The notes beneath the pieces were generated by a model. That model was not told where the DNA came from and did no database searches. It worked only from the letters and a program-made list of their open reading frames with translations. The translations under genes were made by a program, and so were the position numbers. 64,000 bases of DNA from assembly GCA_016710525.1 (NCBI GenBank), contig JADJVQ010000017.1, forward strand, positions 62,001 through 126,000, in the 5' to 3' direction. Shown here in pieces: positions 22,841 to 32,382 of this stretch. How positions within the stretch are numbered: position 1 is the stretch's first letter; each line of letters opens with the position of its first letter. The stretch comes from Burkholderiaceae bacterium. Lineage in GTDB: Bacteria > Pseudomonadota > Gammaproteobacteria > Burkholderiales > Burkholderiaceae_E.

Positions 22841-23500
22841 TCAGCGCCAGGCGAACCCGGGCTGCTCGTAGTGGGCGACCCGCACGTCCTTGCCGAGCAG
22901 GCAGACTTCGCGGAACTGAAACAAGATGGCAGCGGTGGGCGCCGCGATCCAGGTCGAGCCCACCGGCATGCGCAGCACGGGCGCGCCGCCGTCGGCGGTG
23001 GGTTCGAGCATGGGCGCGTCGCTGCGCAGGAATTCGGTCACCGGAATGCGGTGGATGGAGTCCACCTCGTCGGCGTTGGCGACGAACTCGCGGCCGCCGC
23101 CGGCCCAGATCACCACCGGCGTCATGATGAATCCGGACCGGGTAATGAAGTCGTCCAGGCGCCCGAGCACGGCGCCTTCTTCCAGGTCGAGGCCGATCTC
23201 TTCGCGCATCTCGCGCAGCGCGGTCTGCTCGGGCGTCTCGCCCGGATCGATGCGCCCCCCCGGCAGGGCCCACTGGCCGGGGTGGCTGCGCAGCTTGGAG
23301 GAGCGCCGGGTGAGGATCAGCGCCGCGCCCGGGCGCCGTTCGGCATGCCGGGGCATGCCTTCGAGATCGGCGCCGAAGCACTCGTCGGTGACCGCCACCG
23401 CCACGGCCGCGGCTCGCACGCCGGTGTCATCGGCCCGGTTGACTGAAAATCCCGCGAGATGGCGGGCGATCGTCGAACGCAGTGAGTCGGTGCAATCCAT
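22841..23500 (-). CDS. Nudix hydrolase, CoA pyrophosphatase-like
   Basis: A 219-residue Nudix protein. The Nudix box is complete (GRIDPGETPEQTALREMREEIGL, spanning about residues 83-105) and is preceded by the segment SHPGQWALPGG found in NudL-type CoA pyrophosphatases. These cleave CoA or short acyl-CoA to phosphopantetheine and 3',5'-ADP. I chose ATG 23500 over an upstream start because it gives the usual N-terminus. It converges with the protease gene 8 bp away and is divergent from the amidohydrolase gene. Confidence 0.82.
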   Translation of the reverse strand: MDCTDSLRSTIARHLAGFSVNRADDTGVRAAAVAVAVTDECFGADLEGMPRHAERRPGAALILTRRSSKLRSHPGQWALPGGRIDPGETPEQTALREMREEIGLDLEEGAVLGRLDDFITRSGFIMTPVVIWAGGGREFVANADEVDSIHRIPVTEFLRSDAPMLEPTADGGAPVLRMPVGSTWIAAPTAAILFQFREVCLLGKDVRVAHYEQPGFAWR

Positions 23501-23636
23501 GGTGTCTCGAAAATGGTCCGGACGCGCAGCAAGCCGCAAGCCCGGCCGGGGGCAATGCGTCCATCATAAGCGCTCGCCCGGCCACGGGCCCGGCGCTGCC
23601 CCCGTGGAGCGGACCGGTCACTGAAAGCACGACGAC

Positions 23637-25394
23637 ATGTATGACACGCTGATCAAAGGCGCCACCCTGGTCGATGGCCTGGGCGGGCCCGCGGTAACCG
23701 GCGACCTGGCCATCGCCGGCGGGCGAATCGCCGCGGTCGGCGGGCGCATCACCGGCGCGGCCCGCGAGACCCTCGATGCGGGCGGCGCCCTGGTGACGCC
23801 GGCCTGGGTCGACATCCACACCCACTACGACGGCCAGGTGACCTGGGATGGCGCGATGGAACCGTCGGCCAGTCACGGCGTGGGCACGGTGGTGATGGGC
23901 AATTGCGGGGTCGGCTTCGCCCCGGTGGCGCCGGGCGATGAAGTCACCCTGATCGAGCTGATGGAAGGCGTCGAAGACATTCCCGGCACCGCGCTGCACG
24001 AAGGCATGCCCTGGGGCGCCTGGACGTCCTATCCCGAGTACCTCGACTACCTGGCGAGCCGCGAGTACGCGCTGGACGTGGGCTCGCTGATGGCCCACGG
24101 CCCGGTGCGCAATTACGTGATGGGCGAGCGCGGGCGCAGCAATCGGGCGGCCAGCGCCGACGACCTGCGCGCCATGGCGGCATTGGTCACCGAGGGCGTG
24201 CAGGCTGGCGCGCTGGGCTTCTCGACCTCGCGCATCCTGGGGCATCGCGCGGTGCGCGGCGAACCGGTGCCCGGCACCTTCGCTGCCGACGACGAGGTGC
24301 TCGCGCTGGCCGGTGCGTTGAAGCGCGCGGGCCGGGGCGTGTTCCAGATGATCCCGTCGAGCACGATCGGCAGCGCGCCGCAACTCGGCGGCGAGCGCCA
24401 TTCGCTGCTCTCGGAGGTCGAACTGATGGCCCGGCTGTCGCGCGAGAGCGGTCGCCCGCTCACGTTCACGCTGATGCAGGTCGACGAATGGAAGGACCTG
24501 TGGCGCGAGGTGCTCGAGCGGGTCGCCGTCCTCAATCGCGACGGCGCGCAGCTTTATCCGCAGGTGGGCGTGCGCCCGACCGCGATCGTGATGAGCCTGG
24601 ACACCTATCACAGCTTCATGCGCCGCCCCAGCTACCTGGCCTTGCGCGAGCTGCCGATTGCCCGGCGCCTCGAGCAGCTGCGCCGCCCCGAGGTGAAGGC
24701 GGCGATCCTGGCCGAGTCGAACGTGGCGCACGAGCTGCCCGGCAAGATGGAGAACGTCGTGGCGTTCGCACGCGCCAACTATCCCCAGACCTTCGCGCTC
24801 GCCGACATCGACGATTGCGAGCCTGCGGCCAGCCGCTCGTTCGCGGCACTGGCCGCGGCCGCCGGCCAGCCCGAAGAGGCGTTCCTGTACGACTTCCTGG
24901 TCGGCGGAGAGGGGCGCGATTTCGTGGTGCGCTTCTTCACCAACTACAGCGAGTACAACCACGACGCGCTGCACGAGATGCAGATGAACGATCTCACCGT
25001 CAGCGGGCTGAGCGATGCCGGCGCGCATGTCAGCGTGATCTTCGACGCGGTCGCGCCGACCTTCCTGCTGACCCACTGGGTGCGCGATCGCCGGCGCGGG
25101 CCGCGCCTGCCGCTCGAACGCGTGGTCCACCGCCAGACCCAGCGCAATGCGCAGCTCTTCGGCCTGCACGATCGCGGCTCGCTGGAAGTGGGCAAGCGGG
25201 CCGACGTCAATGTGATCGACATGGCCCGGCTGTCGCTCGGGGCGCTGACGCTGCACCGTGATCTGCCGGCGGGCGGCGCACGGCTGCTGCAGCCGGCCAG
25301 CGGCTATGTCGCGACGTATGTGAACGGGGTCAGGACGCGGCACTCCGATCGTGACACCGGCGCCCGCCCGGGGCGCCTGGTGCGCAGCCGGTAG
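23637..25394 (+). CDS. N-acyl-D-amino-acid deacylase-like amidohydrolase
   Basis: A 585-residue amidohydrolase-superfamily protein of the D-aminoacylase type (amidohydrolase 3). The metal-binding start of the TIM barrel is WVDIHTHYDGQ, and the typical phrases GVGTVVMGNCGVGF and SDAGAHV (late Asp ligand) are present. The C-terminal beta-sandwich reads GSLEVGKRADVNVIDM. Family members hydrolyse N-acyl-D-amino acids or related cyclic amides; the substrate here is not determined. An FGE gene begins 6 bp after its stop and is followed by a sulfatase, so these genes may form one catabolic operon. Confidence 0.85.
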   Translation: MYDTLIKGATLVDGLGGPAVTGDLAIAGGRIAAVGGRITGAARETLDAGGALVTPAWVDIHTHYDGQVTWDGAMEPSASHGVGTVVMGNCGVGFAPVAPGDEVTLIELMEGVEDIPGTALHEGMPWGAWTSYPEYLDYLASREYALDVGSLMAHGPVRNYVMGERGRSNRAASADDLRAMAALVTEGVQAGALGFSTSRILGHRAVRGEPVPGTFAADDEVLALAGALKRAGRGVFQMIPSSTIGSAPQLGGERHSLLSEVELMARLSRESGRPLTFTLMQVDEWKDLWREVLERVAVLNRDGAQLYPQVGVRPTAIVMSLDTYHSFMRRPSYLALRELPIARRLEQLRRPEVKAAILAESNVAHELPGKMENVVAFARANYPQTFALADIDDCEPAASRSFAALAAAAGQPEEAFLYDFLVGGEGRDFVVRFFTNYSEYNHDALHEMQMNDLTVSGLSDAGAHVSVIFDAVAPTFLLTHWVRDRRRGPRLPLERVVHRQTQRNAQLFGLHDRGSLEVGKRADVNVIDMARLSLGALTLHRDLPAGGARLLQPASGYVATYVNGVRTRHSDRDTGARPGRLVRSR

Positions 25395-25400
25395 CCCCGC

Positions 25401-26429
25401 ATGGCCGCCGATGGCGAGCCCGGCTGCTGCGGGCCTTCGCACGCGCAAGCGGGAGGGCTCAGGACCGGGACTGCGACGTGGCGCTGCGCGGCGCGCGACG
25501 GAGCCGCGCCCACCCGCGACGGTGCCGCGCCCACCCGCGACAGGGCCGCGCCCGCCCGCGCCGGCATGGTCCGCCTGCCCGGAGGCGAATTCCTGATGGG
25601 CAGTGACGCCGACGAGGGCGAACCCGGCGACGGCGAAGCGCCGGTTCGTGCGGTTTCGCTGGCGCCGTTCCTGATCGACGCCACCGCGGTCAGCAATCGC
25701 GAATACGCGCGCTTCGTCGAGTCCACCGGGTACGTGACGATGGCCGAGGAGACGGGGGCGAGCTTTGTGTTCGCCGGGCTGCTGCCGGACGAGTTCGAGG
25801 CGACACGCGGTGTGCTCGAGGCACCGTGGTGGCGCGAGGTGCGCGGGGCCTGCTGGGCGCGCCCCGAAGGGCCGGGCTCGACGCTGGACTCCCGCCTCGA
25901 TCATCCGGTGGTCCATGTCTGCTGGCACGACGCGATGGCGTATTGCGGCTGGGCCGGCAAGCGGCTGCCCACCGAAGCCGAATGGGAGTACGCGGCGCGC
26001 GGCGGCCTGGCGGGCCGGCGCTATCCCTGGGGCGACGAACTTGCGCCCAGCGGCGTGCACCGCTGCAACATCTGGCAGGGGGTTTTCCCGCGCCACAATA
26101 CCCGCGCCGATGGCTTCTATGGAACGGCGCCGGTCGATGCCTTCGAGCCCAATGGCCTGGGCCTGTACAACCTGTGCGGCAACACCTGGGAATGGTGCGC
26201 CGACTGGTTCGGCATCGAGCACGGCGCGGCACCCGCGCGGGCGCCTGCCGGGCCGGCGCGCGGCTCGCGCCGCGTCATCCGCGGCGGCAGTTACCTGTGC
26301 CACGAGAGTTATTGCTATCGGTATCGTGTGGCGGCGCGCAGCGGCAACGACCCGACGGCCAGCACGGGCCATATGGGATTTCGATGCGCCGCCGATGAGT
26401 GGCGCGCAGACAACGAGGAGACGACATGA
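25401..26429 (+). CDS. Formylglycine-generating enzyme
   Basis: FGE oxidises a cysteine in sulfatases to the catalytic C-alpha-formylglycine, using oxygen and copper. The SUMF1/FGE-sulfatase domain runs from MVRLPGGEFLMGSD to the C-terminus. The active-site segment GGSYLCHESYCYRYR has both redox cysteines (near residues 300 and 305), as in genuine FGEs and unlike most SUMF1-domain relatives. The first 55 residues are low complexity with three 7-residue repeats (DGAAPTR-like), and ATG 25566 at MVRLPGG is a plausible shorter start. The stop overlaps the sulfatase start by ATGA, identifying the probable substrate. Confidence 0.9.
   Translation: MAADGEPGCCGPSHAQAGGLRTGTATWRCAARDGAAPTRDGAAPTRDRAAPARAGMVRLPGGEFLMGSDADEGEPGDGEAPVRAVSLAPFLIDATAVSNREYARFVESTGYVTMAEETGASFVFAGLLPDEFEATRGVLEAPWWREVRGACWARPEGPGSTLDSRLDHPVVHVCWHDAMAYCGWAGKRLPTEAEWEYAARGGLAGRRYPWGDELAPSGVHRCNIWQGVFPRHNTRADGFYGTAPVDAFEPNGLGLYNLCGNTWEWCADWFGIEHGAAPARAPAGPARGSRRVIRGGSYLCHESYCYRYRVAARSGNDPTASTGHMGFRCAADEWRADNEETT
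25497..25559 (+). repeat. Three tandem 21-bp units in the 5' part of the FGE gene
   Basis: Three consecutive 21-bp copies, near-identical, encode DGAAPTR, DGAAPTR and DRAAPAR ahead of the FGE fold. They lie between the two possible starts of the gene, so they may be translated or may be leader sequence. Confidence 0.85.
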
Positions 26430-28666
26430 GCGAACCGAACACCCGCGCCATCGTGGGCCACACCACCGATGAGTCCCGGCCGCACTGGCCGTCCCCGGCC
26501 AGCGCGCCGGCGGGCGCCCCCAACGTGGTTTACCTTGTGTTCGACGATCTCGGTTTCGCCGACCTGGGCTGCTACGGCTCGGAAATCGCGACGCCGAACA
26601 TCGATGCGCTCGCCGCCGGCGGCCTGCGGTACACCAACTTCCACACCACCGCCTTGTGCTCGCCGACGCGGGCGGCGCTGCTGACCGGGCGCAATCATCA
26701 TTCGGTGGGCATGGGCGGGCTGGCCGACTGGGATCTGGGCTTTCCCGGCATGCGCGGGCGCATTGCCAAGAGCGCCGGCACGCTGGCCGAAATGCTGCGC
26801 CTGCAGGGCTACAACACCTTCGCGACCGGCAAGTGGCACCTCACGCCGACCTTCGAGACCTCGCCGGCCGGCCCCTACGACCAGTGGCCGCTGCAGCGCG
26901 GCTTCGACCGCTTCTACGGTTTCCTGGAAGGCGAAACCAACCAGTGGCATCCCGAACTGGTGCTGGACAACCACCACATCGCGGCGCCGGACCGCGAGGG
27001 CTATCACTTGTCGGAGGACATCGTCGATCAGTCGATCGGCATGATCCGCCAGCAGCAGACGATCACGCCCGACAAGCCGTTCTTTCTCTACCTGTGCCTG
27101 GGCGCCCAGCACGCGCCTCACCACGCGCCCAAGTCCTTCATCGACAAATACGTGCCGGTGTTCGAGAAGGGCTGGGATGTGACCCGAACCGAACGGCTGG
27201 CCCGCCAGAAGGCGCTGGGCATCGTGCCGGACAAGACCGTGCTGCCCGACCGCAACCCGGGCGTGAAGGCCTGGGATCAACTGAGCGACGACGAGCGGCG
27301 CTTCGCGGTGCGCCTGCAGGCGGCCTTCGCCGGCATGCTCGAGCACGCCGACCTGCAGGTCGGCCGGCTGGTGAACTACCTGGCGCAGGCCGGCAAGCTC
27401 GAGAACACCGTGATCGCGCTGATTTCCGACAACGGCGCCAGCCAGGAAGGCTCGCCGTTCGGCACCGTGAACGCGCTGCGCTATTTCAATGGCGTTCGCG
27501 ACACGCTGGCCGAGAACCTCGCGCACATCGATCAGATTGGCGAGGGCCATCTGAACAACAACTATCCGCTGGGCTGGGCGATGGCGGGCAACACGCCGCT
27601 GAAGCGCTACAAGCAGAACACCCATGGCGGCGGCGTGCGCGATCCGCTGATCGTGCACTACCCGAAGGCGATCCAGGATCGCGGCGGCATCCGCCACCAG
27701 TTCCACCATGTCTGCGACATCACGCCCACGGTGCTCGAGCTGACCGGAGTGGCCATGCCGCAGGCGATCGGCGGGGTGACCCAGCAGCCGATCGAGGGCA
27801 CCAGCCTGGCCTACAGCTTCGCCGCGCCCGACGAGCCCACCCGCAAGCGGACCCAGTACTTCGAGATGCTGGGCCACCGCGGCATCTGGCACGACGGCTG
27901 GAAGGCGGTGACCTGGCATCGTCCGGGCACGCCCTTCGATGGCGACCAGTGGGAGCTCTATCACCTGGCCAGCGACTTCAACGAGATGCACGACCTGGCT
28001 GCCGAGCAGCCGGCCAAGCTGCAGGAGATGGTACGGCGCTGGTTCTCGGAGGCCGGCACCTGCCAGGTGCTGCCGATGAACGACACGCTGGACCGCTTCG
28101 TCAGCTCCAATCCGTACAGCGTTGCCTCGCGCCGCCACTGGGAACTGCTGCCGGGCACCGGCCGCATTCCGCAGGCGGCGGCGCCCGACATCCGCAACCG
28201 CTCGTATCGCATCACCGCGCGGGTCGACGTGCCGGCGGGGGGCGCGCAGGGCGTGCTGATCGCGCAGGGCGACTGGTGCGGCGGTTATGCGCTGTACGTG
28301 CAGGACGGCCGTCTGGTGCACGACTACAACTTCGTCAATCGGCACTACCTGGTGCGTTCCGACGTGCCGGTGCCCAGCGGGCCGTGCGAGCTGAGCTACG
28401 TGATGAAGAAGACCGGCGAGTTCAGGGGCGAGGGCACGCTGTACATCAATGGCAAGGCCTGCGGCAGCGTGGTGCTGCCCCAGACCTATCGGGCCCAGGC
28501 CTCGTTCATCGGCCTGGAGGTGGGGCAGGCGCCCAAGCCGTCGGTGGGTGAGTTCGCGGCGCCGTTCCCGTTCACCGGCGTGCTGCATTCGGTGGTGGTG
28601 GATCTGGACGACGACCAGGTCGTGGATTCCGGCGGCGAACTGAAGGCGGCGCTGCGCCAGCAATGA
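26426..28666 (+). CDS. Arylsulfatase, cysteine type
   Basis: A 746-residue type I sulfatase that hydrolyses sulfate esters. Metal-binding residues appear in LVFDDLGFADLGCYG. The formylglycine signature is CSPTR with Cys78, followed by AALLTGRNHH. The later GKWHL and SDNGAS segments supply substrate and metal contacts. A C-terminal beta-sandwich extension of about 200 residues (from GRIPQAAAPDI) is LamG-like. No signal peptide is visible, so the enzyme is probably cytoplasmic, where the adjacent coupled FGE can modify it before folding. ATG 26426 overlaps the FGE stop. The substrate is unknown; a transporter would have to import the sulfate ester. Confidence 0.93.
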   Translation: MSEPNTRAIVGHTTDESRPHWPSPASAPAGAPNVVYLVFDDLGFADLGCYGSEIATPNIDALAAGGLRYTNFHTTALCSPTRAALLTGRNHHSVGMGGLADWDLGFPGMRGRIAKSAGTLAEMLRLQGYNTFATGKWHLTPTFETSPAGPYDQWPLQRGFDRFYGFLEGETNQWHPELVLDNHHIAAPDREGYHLSEDIVDQSIGMIRQQQTITPDKPFFLYLCLGAQHAPHHAPKSFIDKYVPVFEKGWDVTRTERLARQKALGIVPDKTVLPDRNPGVKAWDQLSDDERRFAVRLQAAFAGMLEHADLQVGRLVNYLAQAGKLENTVIALISDNGASQEGSPFGTVNALRYFNGVRDTLAENLAHIDQIGEGHLNNNYPLGWAMAGNTPLKRYKQNTHGGGVRDPLIVHYPKAIQDRGGIRHQFHHVCDITPTVLELTGVAMPQAIGGVTQQPIEGTSLAYSFAAPDEPTRKRTQYFEMLGHRGIWHDGWKAVTWHRPGTPFDGDQWELYHLASDFNEMHDLAAEQPAKLQEMVRRWFSEAGTCQVLPMNDTLDRFVSSNPYSVASRRHWELLPGTGRIPQAAAPDIRNRSYRITARVDVPAGGAQGVLIAQGDWCGGYALYVQDGRLVHDYNFVNRHYLVRSDVPVPSGPCELSYVMKKTGEFRGEGTLYINGKACGSVVLPQTYRAQASFIGLEVGQAPKPSVGEFAAPFPFTGVLHSVVVDLDDDQVVDSGGELKAALRQQ

Positions 28667-28688
28667 TCGTCACGCGTGCCGCGCAGCC

Positions 28689-29924
28689 ATGACGCTTGAC
28701 GCCGGCGCCGCCGAGCGGATCGCCAATCCGCTCTCGCTGCCCGACTATCGGCGCTACTGGCTCTCGCGGGTGGCCACCACCATCGCGACGCAAATCCAGG
28801 TGGTCGCGGTGGGCTGGCAGATGTACGAGATCACCGGCAGCGCGCTGGCGCTGGGTCTGGTCGGGCTGTTCCAGTTCGCGCCAGCGCTGCTGCTGATCAT
28901 GGTGGTGGGACCGATCGTCGACCGGTACGACCGGCGCAGGATCCTGATGCTCTGCCGGCTGGTGCAGGGCGGCGCCGCACTGAGCCTGGCGGTGGCCAGT
29001 CTGACGGGACGGCTGGACCAGTCGCTGCTGTATGGGCTGGTGTTCCTGCTGGGCATCGTGGGCGCGTTCGAGATGCCGGCGGGGCAGGCCATGCTGCCTT
29101 CGCTGGTGCCGTCCCACCTGCTGTCGCGTGCGGTGGCGCTCGGGTCCAGTGCCCATCAGGCGGCCACCATCGGTGGTCCGGCGCTCGGCGGGTTCCTGTA
29201 CGTGGCCGGGCCGCACACGGTGTACCTAAGCTCGGGCACGCTGTTCCTCGTGTCGCTGCTGCTGCTCAGCCGGATCCAGACCCGGCCGCGCGCGGCGGCC
29301 CGCCCCAAGATCTCGGTCGAGTACCTGCTGGCCGGCATGGTGTTCATCCGCCGCCATCCGGTGCTGCTCGGCGCGGTGTCGCTGGACCTGTTCGCAGTGC
29401 TGCTGGGCGGCGCGACGGCACTGCTGCCGATCTATGCCAAGGACATCCTGCACACCGGCCCTTGGGGCCTGGGCCTGCTGCGCTCGGCGCCGGCGGTGGG
29501 TGCGCTGGCCGTCGCGCTCTGGCTGGCGCGCCATCCGCTGCAGCGCCGGGTCGGACCGCTGCTGCTGGGCGCGGTGGCGGCCTTCGGCGCGGGCACCATC
29601 GTCTTCGGACTGTCGCACTGGCTGCCCGTGTCGCTGGGCGCGCTGGTGGTGATGGGAGCGGCCGACATGGTCAGCGTGGTGATCCGCGTCTCGCTGATGC
29701 AGCTCGAAACGCCCGACGAGATGCGCGGGCGCGTAGGCGCGGTCAACTCCCTCTTCGTCGGCGCCTCCAACCAGATCGGCGAGTTCGAATCGGGCCTGCT
29801 GGCCGCCTGGCTGGGGGCGGTGCCGGCGGTGGTGCTGGGCGGGGTGGGTACCCTGGCGGTGGTCGCGTTGTGGTGGCGGGTGTTTCCGTTGCTGGCCCGG
29901 CGCGATCGGCTCGAGCCTGATTGA
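28689..29924 (+). CDS. MFS transporter, EntS-like
   Basis: A 411-residue major facilitator of the MFS_3/enterobactin-exporter-like type, with about 12 membrane segments. It starts with PLSLPDYRRYWLSRVATTIATQIQ, typical of this group. It has the loop VDRYDRRRILM between TM2 and TM3 and the late motif ETPDEMRGRVGAVNSLFVGASNQIGE. The gene starts 22 bp after the sulfatase stop, so it probably belongs to the same transcript and could move a sulfated substrate or product; that role is inferred. It converges with truC. Confidence 0.87.
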   Translation: MTLDAGAAERIANPLSLPDYRRYWLSRVATTIATQIQVVAVGWQMYEITGSALALGLVGLFQFAPALLLIMVVGPIVDRYDRRRILMLCRLVQGGAALSLAVASLTGRLDQSLLYGLVFLLGIVGAFEMPAGQAMLPSLVPSHLLSRAVALGSSAHQAATIGGPALGGFLYVAGPHTVYLSSGTLFLVSLLLLSRIQTRPRAAARPKISVEYLLAGMVFIRRHPVLLGAVSLDLFAVLLGGATALLPIYAKDILHTGPWGLGLLRSAPAVGALAVALWLARHPLQRRVGPLLLGAVAAFGAGTIVFGLSHWLPVSLGALVVMGAADMVSVVIRVSLMQLETPDEMRGRVGAVNSLFVGASNQIGEFESGLLAAWLGAVPAVVLGGVGTLAVVALWWRVFPLLARRDRLEPD

Positions 29925-29980
29925 GGCTGGTTTGAGGCCTGTTTGAGGCCGGATCGATGCCGGAACCCGCCGATGGCGGG

Positions 29981-30709
29981 TCAGTCCGGCGCCCGCGCCG
30001 CCTCGTCCCATCCGAATCGTTCGAGCAGCGCCGCAAATTCCCCGCTCAAGGGCGCACGGATCTCCAGCGGCGCGCCATGCACCGGATGCCGCAGCCGCAA
30101 TGCCGTGCAGGCCAGCAGCAGCCGATGGCAGGCGAACGCCTGCTGGAAGAAGCGGTTGTGAACGCCCTTGCCGTGGGTCGCGTCGCCGATGATCGGATGC
30201 GCGATGTGTTTCAGGTGGCGGCGCAGCTGATGGCGCCTGCCCGTGAGCGGCATCAGCGCCATCAGCGCGTAGCGGGAGCTCGGGTAGCGCTCGACCGCGT
30301 TCGGCAGTTCGATGGTGGCCAGGCGGCGGTAGTCGGTGACCGCCTGCTGGCTCGGGCGCGCCTGCGCGAGCGCGCCCGCTTCATCGTCATCGCGCGTGAG
30401 CGGGTGGTCGATGCGCCCGGACAGCGGCGGCCAGCCGCGCACCACCGCTCGATACGACTTGCCCACTGCGTTGCCTTCGAAGGCTTGGCCGAGCAGGCGC
30501 GTGGTGTCGGTGTCGAAGGCGAACAGCAGCACTCCCGAGGTGCCCTTGTCCAGCCGGTGGACCGGCTGGACGCGCCGGCCGATCTGGTCGCGCAGCAACT
30601 GCACCGCGAAGCGGGTTTCGTGCCGGTCGATGTCGCTGCGGTGGACCAGCAGGCCGGCGGGCTTGTCGATGGCGATCAGGTGTTCGTCGCGGTAGAGAAT
30701 CTCGAGCAT
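29981..30709 (-). CDS. truC: tRNA pseudouridine(65) synthase TruC
   Basis: TruC isomerises U65 in the T stem of certain tRNAs. The 242-residue protein matches the RluA-type fold. It begins MLEILYRDEHLIAIDKPAG, carries the catalytic Asp in HRLDKGTSGVLLFA and has the family phrase GRRHQLRRHLKHIAHPIIGD near the C-terminus. The combination with LVHRSDIDRHE resembles E. coli TruC more closely than RluA, C or D. ATG 30709 gives the canonical N-terminus. It lies on the minus strand 94 bp downstream of the hydroxylase gene. Confidence 0.87.
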   Translation of the reverse strand: MLEILYRDEHLIAIDKPAGLLVHRSDIDRHETRFAVQLLRDQIGRRVQPVHRLDKGTSGVLLFAFDTDTTRLLGQAFEGNAVGKSYRAVVRGWPPLSGRIDHPLTRDDDEAGALAQARPSQQAVTDYRRLATIELPNAVERYPSSRYALMALMPLTGRRHQLRRHLKHIAHPIIGDATHGKGVHNRFFQQAFACHRLLLACTALRLRHPVHGAPLEIRAPLSGEFAALLERFGWDEAARAPD

Positions 30710-30803
30710 GGCGCCAGTCAACGGCTTCGCGTGCGCCCCGATGCGCTCAGCAGGCGGGCGGAGCGGGGCTCGGGGCCCTTCGGGCGCGATGTTGGAGGAA
30801 CTC

Positions 30804-32333
30804 TCAGGCGTCCGGGCGCTGCGAGTGGGTGCCGGGCAGGCGCGCGGCCAGCCGATCGAGCGCTTCGGGGCCGTCCACCCGGTCGGCCAGGTATCGGTCG
30901 GGCCGCAGCAGTGCCGCCGCCGCCCGCTGTCCGGCGAGCCAGCCTCGCAGCGGTTCGCCGATTTCGGCTGGGGTGAGCAGCGCGACATCGTCGCGCTGCC
31001 AGCGCGGGTCGGCCATGGCCGCGGCCATGGCAGCCGGCGTGCCGAACAGCGCGAACCGGCTGCCCACGCGCTCGTCGAGCAGGCGGCCATCGGCCAGGCG
31101 CGGTTGCGGGAACACCGTGCCGGCCACGCCGGCCCCGCTGTGCCAACCCGGGCCGAGGCGCGGCGCCGGAAACTCGAAGATTCGGGTCTCGCCCTGCAGG
31201 AACTCGCGGTCGCGCCGCTCGACCACCGCCGGATCGGTGGCCTGGATCACGTCGCCCAGGCGCACGGCCAGTTCGATGAAGGCCCGCGCGTGCGGCTCGC
31301 GTTCGGACTCGTAGGTGTCCAGCAGGCTGTCGTCGATGCGCCCATGCAGGACCGCGTCGAGCTTCCAGGCCAGGTTGGCGACATCCCGGATGCCGGCGCA
31401 CATGCCCTGGCCCAGGAAGGGCGGCGTCTGGTGGGCGGCATCGCCAGCGATCATCAGGCGAGCGCGCCGCCAGCCGTGCGCGATCACCGAATGGAAGGTG
31501 TAGACCACGCAGCGCTCGAGATCGGCATCCTGCGGGCCGATCCAGCGGGCGAGCATCGGCCAGACGTGTTCGGGTCGGGCGATGGTGTCGGGGTCATCGC
31601 CGGGCATCAGCATGATCTCCCAGCGCCGGCGCCGGCCGGTCACGTTGCAGCTGGTCATCGGGCGGCGCGGATCGCAGTGCTGAACCGTGTAGTCGGGCAG
31701 CGCGACCTCGCGTCGCAACAGCGCGTCGAAGACCAGCCAGGGCTGGTGCAGTCCCAGGTCTTCCATCGTGGAGCCCAGCACACGGCGCACGATCGAGCGC
31801 GCGCCGTCGCAGCCCACCACGTAGCGCGCGCGCAGCGTGCCGGCCGGCGCGCCGGTGCCGGTTTCGAGCGCGAGCTTGGCGTGGCCGCTTGCCGACTCGT
31901 CGATGCCGACCACGTCATGGCCTTCGAACACGGTCACATTGGGGAAGCGCGCGACGCCCTGGCGCAATACCGCCTCGAGTTCGGGCTGATGGAAATAGTG
32001 GTTGTTGGCGCATCCGTGCGGGCCCAGCGCGGCAGTGCCGCCGCGCACCAGCAGCAACTGGTCGTGGGCATTGACGAAGTGCATGCCCTTGATGCCGGGG
32101 CGGGTGACCGCCTGCACCGCGTCGCCCAGGCCGATGCCCTGGAACACCCGCATGACTTCGCCATCGAAGTGGATCGCGCGGGGCAGCGGATGGATCCGCT
32201 GTTCGCGCTCCAGCACCGCGACCCGCCAGCCCGCCTGGCCGAGCTGGTTCGCCAGTGTCGCGCCCACCGGGCCGTAGCCGACGATCGCGACATCGAAAGG
32301 GGCCGCGCCCGCGGCGCGGGCCGGCTCAATCAT
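30804..32333 (-). CDS. MhpA-like FAD-dependent aromatic hydroxylase
   Basis: A 509-residue class A flavoprotein monooxygenase. The FAD-binding GXGXXG-type motif is VGYGPVGATLANQLG near residue 18, the middle motif is VGCDGARSIVRR, and the second FAD motif is MIAGDAAHQTPPFLGQGMCAG. Overall similarity is to 3-(3-hydroxyphenyl)propionate hydroxylase MhpA (554 residues in E. coli), which converts the phenol to a catechol with NADH and oxygen. No ring-cleavage genes lie beside it, so the substrate assignment is tentative and no symbol is given. It is downstream of the cco-associated genes on the same strand. Confidence 0.8.
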   Translation of the reverse strand: MIEPARAAGAAPFDVAIVGYGPVGATLANQLGQAGWRVAVLEREQRIHPLPRAIHFDGEVMRVFQGIGLGDAVQAVTRPGIKGMHFVNAHDQLLLVRGGTAALGPHGCANNHYFHQPELEAVLRQGVARFPNVTVFEGHDVVGIDESASGHAKLALETGTGAPAGTLRARYVVGCDGARSIVRRVLGSTMEDLGLHQPWLVFDALLRREVALPDYTVQHCDPRRPMTSCNVTGRRRRWEIMLMPGDDPDTIARPEHVWPMLARWIGPQDADLERCVVYTFHSVIAHGWRRARLMIAGDAAHQTPPFLGQGMCAGIRDVANLAWKLDAVLHGRIDDSLLDTYESEREPHARAFIELAVRLGDVIQATDPAVVERRDREFLQGETRIFEFPAPRLGPGWHSGAGVAGTVFPQPRLADGRLLDERVGSRFALFGTPAAMAAAMADPRWQRDDVALLTPAEIGEPLRGWLAGQRAAAALLRPDRYLADRVDGPEALDRLAARLPGTHSQRPDA

Positions 32334-32382
32334 CGAGTCCCATCCCGATCATCTCCGATGACCACAACTCGTCAGCGCCCGA

